A stretch of 64,000 bases of DNA from an uncultured Bacteroidota bacterium (GTDB taxonomy: Bacteria > Bacteroidota > Bacteroidia > Flavobacteriales > Flavobacteriaceae). Of the stretch, positions 8,015 through 15,712 are shown one piece after another. Every line of letters starts with the position of its first letter. Position 1 is the stretch's first letter. The stretch lies in contig CACCAP010000004.1 in the NCBI GenBank assembly GCA_902544085.1, positions 32,001 to 96,000 on the forward strand, given 5' to 3'. The position numbers and the translations under genes were made by a program. The notes beneath the pieces were generated by a model. It was not told where the DNA came from and searched no databases. It saw only the letters and a program-made list of their open reading frames with translations.

Positions 8015-10606
8015 TTACAATCTTTTATCAGGCTCTCTTCTTTTGTCGTATTTAAGGTCACTAAGGAATCCTGACTTAATACCAATGAAAAAGTACCAAG
8101 ATTCTCTGTTACTGAACGGCACCCAGCTAAAATTCATTTTCCAGCTATCTAAATCTCGTTCAAATCTTAACTGAGTATAAGTAAATCCTTTGTTTTTAAA
8201 ATCATATCCTGATGAACCACCAACTTTCCATTTTTTTGAGAGCATAATATTTCCAGAGAACATTAATGAATTGTTTCCAATCCTTTTTTGTCCTCTGTTG
8301 TTCAAGTATGTTAATGAGTGTGCAAATCTAAAATCCCATTGTATCTTATTATTGTACTCAGCAGTATTTTCATTTTTCTCGTCATTTAGATCTTCATTAT
8401 CGAAAGTACTCCTGGATAGGTCGTCACTAGAACCAAATAAGTCATCGGCTCTTCCTCCACCAGTTAAGTTTTCAACATTATCTTTATTTGAACCCTCCCC
8501 TAAAGATTTACTATCAATAGAAAAAGACATATTTATGTTAGCACTTGTCATTCTAAATAATTTTCCATTTTTGATATTTAGCTTATCAATCCTGGCGCCT
8601 AACTCATTTATTTGATAGGGATCAAATGTTGCTCCTAGATTAATGTTTAATTTATTATTGAAAAGATTAGTTCCCCCAGTCATTCTAACAGGACTAAGTT
8701 TTAATGAATCAGCTGCTAAATTGTAACTTGTTGATAAGTTAAGGTTATTTAGAATTGTTATTTTTTTTGGTTCAGATGCTAAACTATCTTTTGACCTAAC
8801 CTTAGCTTCAAGATTATTGCTTATTTGCAAACCAATAGAACTTGAGTATGTTTTAGATGGTGAACCAAAAAAATTTTCTTCAAACCTTGTGTATTCTGCT
8901 GTATTTCCGTTAGCGTCAATAATGTATGTATCGTAGTATTCGTCAAAGCTTGGTCTTATACTATAATTAATTGATGGTCTAATTACGTGTCTTAAAGCTT
9001 CAATTTTCGATTCCTTTTTAAAGTTAAACAAACCATACACTGTTGTGCCTATACCCATTCCAAAGTTATATTGACCAAATCTATCAAAGCCTTTTATTTC
9101 TATCTTTTCATCTGAACTTTCTGTCTCTGGATCATAGTCGCTCCTTTGTAATGTAGATCCAGTCCATACTTCTTCATAGTTTCCACTCATACTTACACTG
9201 AGATGTTTCAAAAGTTTGAAATTTGTACTAACTGGAATTGTATGTCTCATTCCATATTTGGCATCATCAAACATTTCTTTTTTTAAGAAAAGAGAGTCTG
9301 TCGTTGTAATTCGATTTTCTCCCCTAAAATTATATTGCATGTTAATATTTTTTAAAATGCCTTTTTTCTGACTATTTCTTTTAACAAATGGATATATTCT
9401 TTCCATACTGCCTTGAAAAGTTGGCAAAACTAAGTTCACACTATTGGATCTTGTGTTTTGAGAGTGTGAAGCACTAATTGATATATTAACAGATGGATAT
9501 CCTCTGAATGTTTTTGAATAAGAGACAGATGAGTTTAAGGAATTATTAAGAAAATTGGGTGTATTTATTTGATTTAATGATTCTCTGAAATAATTGCTGC
9601 TACCCAAATTAACAGAAGCCGAAAATCTACTATTTGGGTTTGCTTTTGAATCTTGGGAATGTGACCATCTAAAATTATATATGTTTGATTTCGAATAACC
9701 AGGAAGACCTCTTTCACCATCAATCAAATTCTCAAAACGAATACTTAGTCTGCCATTATAACTATACCTCTTCCTGTAACTTGACTCAACCCTGAAGCCA
9801 TAACTTCCGTTGGTGTAGTAATCGCCTAAAAGAGTTAAATCAAAAAAGTCAGATGCTGCTATGTAGTAACCTCCGTTTTGAAAAAAGTATCCTCGTCTGT
9901 TGGTTTGTCCAATTGATGGAAATATAAAGCCCGAGTTCCTGTCTTTTGCTAATGGAAAATAACCAAATGGTAAAAAAATTGGTGTAGGAACATCATATAT
10001 ATATAGATTGCTAGGCCCTGCTATTATTTTATTATCAGGAATAAATTTACCTGTTCTAATTCTTATGTAATACTCAGGATCTTCAATATTTCTAGATGTT
10101 GTAACTTTAGCCTCTTTAATAAAATAAACTGAATCATTCTCTTTTTTTGTTGCTTCTGAAAATACATTCATTTCACTTTGTTTTGTTTTTGAATTCCAAA
10201 TCAAAGCTTTTTTGGTTTCAAAGTTATATCTGATTGAATCTGGATTTATTTCTTCACCAGCTTGTTTAAATACAGGACTTTGTACAAGATTTCCTACAGA
10301 ATCTTTTATTCTACCTGCAGAAACAATATTGGTTTCCCAATTGAATTGAATTATTCCTGACTGTAATTCAATATCAGTATAGTAAAGTTCAGCCCTATCA
10401 AAAAGAGTGATAATTTTATTTTTATTATCAACACTTACATATCCTTTAGCTTTTCTATCAACCTTATCAATTAATATTTTATTATTTTTTAATGTATCAA
10501 CAACAATTGAATCATTAATTTTTTCTTGAGCTATAACAAAACAGTTTGATAGGAATAGTACTAAGCTTATTAAAACACAGTTTTTATGTTTATTATTTAT
10601 ATACAA
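8015..10606 (-). CDS. lptD: LPS-assembly protein LptD (OstA-like outer-membrane beta-barrel)
   Basis: 863 residues: a signal peptide ending near FVIAQ, an OstA/LptA-like beta-jellyroll up to about residue 200, then a large beta-barrel. The stretch around GPSNLYIYDVPTPIFLPFGYFPL marks the boundary between jellyroll and barrel and is typical of the Bacteroidota LptD group. LptD inserts LPS into the outer leaflet. The only usable start in this frame is a TTG at 10606; the upstream stop lies 13-15 bases before it and no ATG precedes the signal peptide. It is divergent from the amidase gene, with about 49 bases between them, and is followed closely by ridA. LptB for the same transport pathway is at 46935-47678. 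Confidence 0.88.
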   Translation of the reverse strand: MYINNKHKNCVLISLVLFLSNCFVIAQEKINDSIVVDTLKNNKILIDKVDRKAKGYVSVDNKNKIITLFDRAELYYTDIELQSGIIQFNWETNIVSAGRIKDSVGNLVQSPVFKQAGEEINPDSIRYNFETKKALIWNSKTKQSEMNVFSEATKKENDSVYFIKEAKVTTSRNIEDPEYYIRIRTGKFIPDNKIIAGPSNLYIYDVPTPIFLPFGYFPLAKDRNSGFIFPSIGQTNRRGYFFQNGGYYIAASDFFDLTLLGDYYTNGSYGFRVESSYRKRYSYNGRLSIRFENLIDGERGLPGYSKSNIYNFRWSHSQDSKANPNSRFSASVNLGSSNYFRESLNQINTPNFLNNSLNSSVSYSKTFRGYPSVNISISASHSQNTRSNSVNLVLPTFQGSMERIYPFVKRNSQKKGILKNINMQYNFRGENRITTTDSLFLKKEMFDDAKYGMRHTIPVSTNFKLLKHLSVSMSGNYEEVWTGSTLQRSDYDPETESSDEKIEIKGFDRFGQYNFGMGIGTTVYGLFNFKKESKIEALRHVIRPSINYSIRPSFDEYYDTYIIDANGNTAEYTRFEENFFGSPSKTYSSSIGLQISNNLEAKVRSKDSLASEPKKITILNNLNLSTSYNLAADSLKLSPVRMTGGTNLFNNKLNINLGATFDPYQINELGARIDKLNIKNGKLFRMTSANINMSFSIDSKSLGEGSNKDNVENLTGGGRADDLFGSSDDLSRSTFDNEDLNDEKNENTAEYNNKIQWDFRFAHSLTYLNNRGQKRIGNNSLMFSGNIMLSKKWKVGGSSGYDFKNKGFTYTQLRFERDLDSWKMNFSWVPFSNRESWYFFIGIKSGFLSDLKYDKRREPDKRL

Positions 10607-10655
10607 ACCTTGTAAGATTTAACTAAATTAATGATAATTTTATTAGAGAAGTAAA

Positions 10656-11708
10656 ATGAATTTCTACAGATACTTTTGGATATTTTTATTATTGATAAAT
10701 TATACTCTTTTTTCTCAATCAATTGACTCTAATTTTACGCTTGTCATTGATCCTGGACATGGAGGAAAGGATCCAGGTAATACAGGAAATGGATATTTGG
10801 AAAAAAAAATCGCATTAAATATTGGACTTAAAATTGGGGAAAGATTAAAAAAATATAGAAATATAAGTGTTATTTACACTAGAAAAACTGATGTTTTTGT
10901 TGACTTACACAAACGCGCAAAAATAGCTAATGATGTTCAAGCTGATTTATTTATCTCAATTCACTGTGATGCACATACTTCTAATGCATATGGGGCTGGA
11001 ACTTTTGTTTTAGGACTTCACGCCAATGAGAGAAATTTTAAGATCGCTCAGAAAGAAAACTCTGTTATTTTTTTAGAGGATGATTATCAACAGAAGTATG
11101 AGGGTTTTGATCCAAATAATCCTGAATCTGTAATCAGCTTAGTCTTAATGCAGGAGGATTATCTTGACAAGAGTATAGTAGCTGCAAATTTTATTCAAAA
11201 ATCATTTGTCAATAGGCTTAAAAGAAGGGACAGGACAGTAAAACAAGCAGGGTTTTTAGTACTTAGAAATACTTTTATGCCTAGTGTTTTAGTTGAAACA
11301 GGTTTTTTGACTAATAAAAATGAAGGAAGTTATCTAAATTCAAACAAAGGGCAAAATGAGATGGCTGATGCAATTTCAGAGGCAATAATAAATTATTTTG
11401 ATGCATTAGATAATCCGCCCAAATCTTTTGAAAATTTAACTCAAATTGATAAGTACGAGTTTAAAATCCAAATCTCAGCATCAAAAAGACTATTACCGCT
11501 CAAGAGCTATAATTTCAATGGATTGACAAATCTGTCAGTCAGAAAAGTTGGAAGCATTTATAAATATTTTTTTGGATTAACAACTAACTACAACGAAGCT
11601 AAAAAATTGCTAAAAAAATCAAAAAGTTCTGGTTACAAGTCATCTTTTATTGTATTGGAAAAAAATGGAAAACCATATGATTTAGACAAATACCTAAATG
11701 AAATATGA
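10656..11708 (+). CDS. N-acetylmuramoyl-L-alanine amidase (AmiC-type, Amidase_3)
   Basis: 350 residues with an N-terminal signal peptide (cleavage near TLFSQS). LVIDPGHGGKDPG at residues 29-41 gives the first zinc histidine (H35), SIHCDAH around residue 108 the second, and VLVETGFLTN the catalytic glutamate. The last ~90 residues form a basic domain that could be a SPOR-like or wall-binding region. The enzyme cleaves the amide between MurNAc and the peptide stem, usually during daughter-cell separation. It is the first gene of a plus-strand run and is followed by the MCE protein 26 bases later, an arrangement common in flavobacteria. Confidence 0.93.
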   Translation: MNFYRYFWIFLLLINYTLFSQSIDSNFTLVIDPGHGGKDPGNTGNGYLEKKIALNIGLKIGERLKKYRNISVIYTRKTDVFVDLHKRAKIANDVQADLFISIHCDAHTSNAYGAGTFVLGLHANERNFKIAQKENSVIFLEDDYQQKYEGFDPNNPESVISLVLMQEDYLDKSIVAANFIQKSFVNRLKRRDRTVKQAGFLVLRNTFMPSVLVETGFLTNKNEGSYLNSNKGQNEMADAISEAIINYFDALDNPPKSFENLTQIDKYEFKIQISASKRLLPLKSYNFNGLTNLSVRKVGSIYKYFFGLTTNYNEAKKLLKKSKSSGYKSSFIVLEKNGKPYDLDKYLNEI

Positions 11709-11734
11709 CATTAATTCATAAATTTGATTAATAG

Positions 11735-12661
11735 ATGAAATTATCACACGAAATCAAAACCGCACTTTTGGTCTTTTCTGGAATTTTTTTGTTCATAGTT
11801 ATGATCAATTACTTAAAATCAAATGATATTTTTGTTTCTGATAGATCATTTTTTGCGATCTATGACGATGTAGAGGGAGTATCAACTGGAACCCCTGTTA
11901 CTATTAGCGGATTTAATGTTGGAAGTGTTCAGAACATTTCATTTTATGGAGACGATGCTAAGTTATTGCTGAAATTTAGAGTTGAAAATGATTTTGAATT
12001 TTCTTCAAATAGTATTGCTCAAATTTATGAGACTGGATTGATTGGTGGTAAAGCATTGGCAATAATACCAGTTAATGGAAAAAACCTAGCCATAAGTGGA
12101 GATACTTTGCAATCTGATATTGCACCTGGTCTGACTGAGCTTGTAAATGATAAATTATCTCCGTTGCAAGAAAAAATAGAATCAATGGTTGTAAGTGCAG
12201 ATTCGCTTTTGATTGCAGTCAATTCTGTTTTTGATCTTGAAACCAAGCAAAACCTAACCTCGAGTATAAAAAACTTTTCAGCAACGATAGAAAGTGCTAA
12301 AAAAAGTGTAGATGTCCTCGAAGAGGTTCTGGGAAACAATGAAAATCGTCTAAACTCCATAATTGTAAATGCAGATCAGTCCCTCAAAAACTTTTCTAAC
12401 CTTTCAGAAAATTTTGATGAGCTTGACTTAGTTATCGAAAATTTATCAAAATCATCAACCAACATAAACAGCATCACAAGTGAAATTAAGTCAGGGAATG
12501 GCTTGGTTAATAAAGTTGTTTATGACGAAGTGTTTGTCGAGTCTTTGGATCAAATATCTTCAAATATTAATCTTCTATTAGAGGATTTGAGAATGAATCC
12601 AAAAAGATATGTTCATTTTTCTTTATTCGGAAAAAAAAATAAAACCTACTCTAAAGAATAG
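11735..12661 (+). CDS. MlaD/MCE domain protein
   Basis: 308 residues. One N-terminal membrane anchor (about residues 8-26) precedes an MCE domain (about 38-118) with the typical VEGVSTGTPVTISGFNVGSV sequence. A long helical, probably coiled-coil region follows to about residue 285. MCE proteins bind phospholipids in the periplasm and work with an inner-membrane permease and ATPase. No such MlaE/MlaF genes occur in the window, so the partners must lie elsewhere. The position next to an amidase is the usual one in this lineage. Confidence 0.9.
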   Translation: MKLSHEIKTALLVFSGIFLFIVMINYLKSNDIFVSDRSFFAIYDDVEGVSTGTPVTISGFNVGSVQNISFYGDDAKLLLKFRVENDFEFSSNSIAQIYETGLIGGKALAIIPVNGKNLAISGDTLQSDIAPGLTELVNDKLSPLQEKIESMVVSADSLLIAVNSVFDLETKQNLTSSIKNFSATIESAKKSVDVLEEVLGNNENRLNSIIVNADQSLKNFSNLSENFDELDLVIENLSKSSTNINSITSEIKSGNGLVNKVVYDEVFVESLDQISSNINLLLEDLRMNPKRYVHFSLFGKKNKTYSKE

Positions 12662-12694
12662 ATAAAGAAAATAAACAATTAATTATATTTGTTT

Positions 12695-14008
12695 ATGCAA
12701 TTTTTGCCTAACCTTTTATTTGCTCTATTTTTTTTCTCTTCCATAATTTTTTTCTTAAAGAATTGTAAAAAAATATATCGTAATATCAATCTCGCAAGAC
12801 CAATTGACAGATTTGATAATAAAAAAGAAAGATTTTTTAAAATGTTAATGCTTGCCTTCGGTCAGTCAAAAATGTTAGACAAACCAGTTGTTGGTTTATT
12901 ACACTTAGTTGTTTATGTCGCTTTTGTTTTAATTAATATAGAGTTATTAGAAATTATTTTAGATGGCTTTACAGGAAAACACAGGATATTAGCTCCATAC
13001 CTTGGTAGTTTTTATAACTTCCTTATTGCATTTTTTGAAATATTAGCATTATTGGTAATTATTTCTGTTGTGATTTTTTGGATTAGACGAAATATTATAA
13101 AAATTAGAAGATTTGTTTCCAATGACCTTAAAGGATGGCCCAAAAGTGATGCGGACTATATTCTTTACATTGAATTAATGCTAATGATTCTTTTTCTCAA
13201 TATGAATGCTTCTGATTTAATTCTTCAAAATGCCCCATACTCTGAAATGTATAAGTCATACGGGTATTTTCCAATCAGTCAATTTTTTGTTCCCCTATAC
13301 AATGGTCTTTCATTAGAAACAATTTTTATTGTAGAAAGAGTTTCTTGGTGGATGCACATAATGGGTATTCTCTTTTTCTTGAATTATTTATATTATTCTA
13401 AACATTTACATATTTTACTTGCTTTTCCCAATACGTATTTTTCAAATCTAGATAATCCCGGGAAGTCAACTAATTTAAAATCAGTTTATAATGAGATAAA
13501 GTTAATGATTGATCCATCTTATAAAATTCCAGAAACCGAGTTAGAAAATGATATTAAGTTTGGAGCATCTGATATATTTGATTTAAACTGGTTTCAATTA
13601 TTGAATGCATATACATGTACTGAATGTGGCAGGTGTTCAAGTGAGTGTCCAGCAACTCAAACAGGTAAACTACTATCTCCTAGAAAAATAATGATGAAAA
13701 CAAGAGATAGGATTGAGGATGTTAGTAAAAATATTGATCAAAATAAGGAATTTGTAAGTGATGGTAGAACCCTTTTAAATGATTACATTACAAAAGAAGA
13801 AATATGGGCATGTACAACATGCAACGCATGCGTTGAATCTTGCCCAATAGGAATTGATCCATTATCCATAATTTTAGATATGAGAAGATATATGGTAATG
13901 GAAGAATCAACAGCATCTAATGAAATAAATGCTATGATGAATAATATAGAGAATAATGGTGCTCCATGGCCATTTAACAAACTTGATAGATTAAACTGGA
14001 GAAACTAA
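12695..14008 (+). CDS. membrane-anchored 4Fe-4S oxidoreductase subunit (HdrC/GlpC-like)
   Basis: About 437 residues from ATG 12695; a TTG two codons upstream is less likely. The N-terminal half has four to five membrane segments like a quinone- or haem-binding subunit. The C-terminal half carries two 4Fe-4S clusters, CTECGRCSSECP and CTTCNACVESCP. Together with the CCG-domain protein at 14445-15221 it resembles a split HdrDE/GlpC/DsrK-type membrane oxidoreductase that passes electrons to or from the quinone pool. The two subunits are separated by a small HAD gene. The physiological electron donor is unknown. Confidence 0.85.
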   Translation: MQFLPNLLFALFFFSSIIFFLKNCKKIYRNINLARPIDRFDNKKERFFKMLMLAFGQSKMLDKPVVGLLHLVVYVAFVLINIELLEIILDGFTGKHRILAPYLGSFYNFLIAFFEILALLVIISVVIFWIRRNIIKIRRFVSNDLKGWPKSDADYILYIELMLMILFLNMNASDLILQNAPYSEMYKSYGYFPISQFFVPLYNGLSLETIFIVERVSWWMHIMGILFFLNYLYYSKHLHILLAFPNTYFSNLDNPGKSTNLKSVYNEIKLMIDPSYKIPETELENDIKFGASDIFDLNWFQLLNAYTCTECGRCSSECPATQTGKLLSPRKIMMKTRDRIEDVSKNIDQNKEFVSDGRTLLNDYITKEEIWACTTCNACVESCPIGIDPLSIILDMRRYMVMEESTASNEINAMMNNIENNGAPWPFNKLDRLNWRN

Positions 14009-14015
14009 AAAAATT

Positions 14016-14441
14016 ATGAAAAATTTTCTTGAAGATAAGACCCAAGACGGTAAAAAAATAAGCCCTGTGTTACCAAAAGGTATTAAAAATTACTTAATAG
14101 ACATTGATGGTACCATCTGTGATGATATTCCTAATGAAGAACCAGAGAGAATGGAGACTGCTAAATTGTATCCAGATGCTCTCGAAACACTAAATAAATG
14201 GTACGATCAAGGACATGTAATTTACTTTTTTACATCCAGGACTGAGGAACATCGTGAAGTAACTGAAAAATGGCTTAATAAAAATGGATTTAAATACCAC
14301 GGTATGGTAATGGGTAAACCAAGAGGAGGAAATTACCATTGGATTGATAATCATTTAGTTAAAGCAACTCGTTATAACGGTAAGTTTACTGATTTGATTG
14401 AAAAAAGTTCAAAGATTCAAGTTTTTGATGACGAAAGTTAA
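14016..14441 (+). CDS. small HAD-superfamily phosphatase-like protein
   Basis: 141 residues. LIDIDGTICDD at about residues 27-37 is the HAD motif I with the nucleophile and acid/base aspartates, and FFTSRTEEH near residue 69 fits motif II. A conserved KPRGGNYHWIDNH segment follows, with the aspartate in HWIDNH plausibly serving motif III/IV. Similar proteins in Bacteroidota are sometimes mislabelled phosphoheptose isomerase; nothing here supports an isomerase. It lies 7 bases after the Fe-S subunit and 3 bases before the CCG subunit, so it is surely co-transcribed with them. Its substrate and link to electron transfer are unknown. Confidence 0.78.
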   Translation: MKNFLEDKTQDGKKISPVLPKGIKNYLIDIDGTICDDIPNEEPERMETAKLYPDALETLNKWYDQGHVIYFFTSRTEEHREVTEKWLNKNGFKYHGMVMGKPRGGNYHWIDNHLVKATRYNGKFTDLIEKSSKIQVFDDES

Positions 14442-14444
14442 TCT

Positions 14445-15221
14445 ATGAATGTAAAAACTTATAAGGAATGTAAGAAACAAGGTATAGTACCCGATATTCT
14501 ATTTTGGGTTGGATGCGCAGGTTCATATGATGACCGAGCAAAAAAAATTACTAAATCATTAATTAATTTATTTCATAAAGCTGGAATTAGTTATGCTGTT
14601 TTGGGTACTGAAGAAAGTTGTTCTGGAGATCCTGCAAAAAGGGCAGGAAATGAATTTTTATTCCAAATGCAGGCATTATCTAATATAGAGGTATTGAATT
14701 CGTATAGCATAAAGAAGATAGTAACGGCTTGTCCACATTGTTTTAATACAATAAAAAATGAATATCCTGATCTGGGTGGCTCATATGATGTTATTCATCA
14801 TTCTCAACTAATTGATCAGCTTATTAATGATGGAAAATTGAAAGTTAAAAATGATCAATTTAATGGAAAAAAAATAACATTCCATGACCCTTGCTATTTG
14901 GGGAGAGCCAATGGGGAATATCTTGCTCCACGAAAAGTTATAAGAGCATTAAAAGCAGAGCTTAAAGAGATGAAAAGTTGTAAAGAAAAAGCAATGTGCT
15001 GTGGGGCAGGTGGTGCACAAATGTTTAAGGATTCTGAAAAAGGCAATAAAGAAATCAATATCAAACGAACTGAGGAAGCTATTGAAAGCAATTCAAAAAT
15101 CATTGCAGCCGCATGTCCATTTTGTAATACTATGTTAACAGATGGTGTCAAGTCTCATGAAAATCACAAAGACATAGAAATAAAGGATATTTCAGAATTA
15201 GTTGATAAAGTTACAGACTAA
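14445..15221 (+). CDS. cysteine-rich CCG-domain Fe-S protein (HdrB/GlpC C-terminal-like)
   Basis: 258 residues with two CCG (cysteine-rich) repeats. The first has WVGCAGSYD, SCSGDPAKR and ACPHCFNT; the second has FHDPCYLGR, MCCGAGGAQMF and ACPFCNTML. In HdrB these cysteines bind the noncubane 4Fe-4S clusters that reduce disulphides; in GlpC and LutA they serve electron transfer. This is the expected partner of the membrane Fe-S subunit at 12695-14008, and fusion proteins of both halves exist in other bacteria. Its stop overlaps the next start by 1 base (TAATG). Confidence 0.88.
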   Translation: MNVKTYKECKKQGIVPDILFWVGCAGSYDDRAKKITKSLINLFHKAGISYAVLGTEESCSGDPAKRAGNEFLFQMQALSNIEVLNSYSIKKIVTACPHCFNTIKNEYPDLGGSYDVIHHSQLIDQLINDGKLKVKNDQFNGKKITFHDPCYLGRANGEYLAPRKVIRALKAELKEMKSCKEKAMCCGAGGAQMFKDSEKGNKEINIKRTEEAIESNSKIIAAACPFCNTMLTDGVKSHENHKDIEIKDISELVDKVTD

Positions 15222-15712
15222 TGGTTATCGAATTTGATAAAATAAGTTCTCATTCTCCAATATGGGTCTTTCAATCCAACAAAATACTTGACTCATCTTT
15301 GATTTCTCAAATTGAAGTTGATGTAAACAATTTTCTAAACAATTGGACATCACACAATTTAGAGATGAAATCGTCATATAAAATTCTTCATCGCTTATTT
15401 TTAATAATTTCAGTTGAAAATAATTTTTCTAATCCGTCTGGATGCTCAATAGACAAGCTGATAAATTTTATTAAGAATATCAATCAAACATATAATATTG
15501 ACTTTTTGAACAGATTAAATGTTTCCTTTAGACATGAAAATAAAATTAAAGTAGTAGAATTAATTGAATTTAAGAACTTGATTTTAAATGGTATTATTGA
15601 TTCTGATACAATTGTTTTTAATAATATGATTCACACAAAAGCTGAACTGAATGAAAATTGGGAGACCAAAGTGTCTGAAAGTTGGTACAAAAAGTATTTT
15701 AATGATAAATAG
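15221..15712 (+). CDS. conserved protein of unknown function, 163 aa
   Basis: I do not recognise a domain. Similar small proteins at this position in flavobacteria are often labelled ABC transporter ATPase, but the sequence has no Walker A, signature or Walker B motif, so that name is not supported. The protein is soluble, has no signal peptide, and contains an SSYKILHR segment near residue 45 and a C-terminal WETKVSESWYKK. It starts 1 base inside the preceding CCG gene and its end overlaps the GH3 fusion gene by 11 bases, so its expression is tied to the Fe-S module. Confidence 0.75.
   Translation: MVIEFDKISSHSPIWVFQSNKILDSSLISQIEVDVNNFLNNWTSHNLEMKSSYKILHRLFLIISVENNFSNPSGCSIDKLINFIKNINQTYNIDFLNRLNVSFRHENKIKVVELIEFKNLILNGIIDSDTIVFNNMIHTKAELNENWETKVSESWYKKYFNDK

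Noticed and set aside
8190..8615. Plus-strand open frame inside lptD
   Set aside because: It is the shadow of the lptD barrel region and has no motif or spacing that suggests a gene. Similar shadows at 25681, 29159, 37575 and 57592 were dropped for the same reason.
15651..15701. N-terminal extension of the GH3 fusion from ATG 15651
   Set aside because: It overlaps the previous gene by over 60 bases and puts 17 polar residues before a good signal peptide; ATG 15702 fits better.
15221..15712. ABC transporter ATPase label for the 163-residue protein
   Set aside because: No Walker A, signature or Walker B motif is present.
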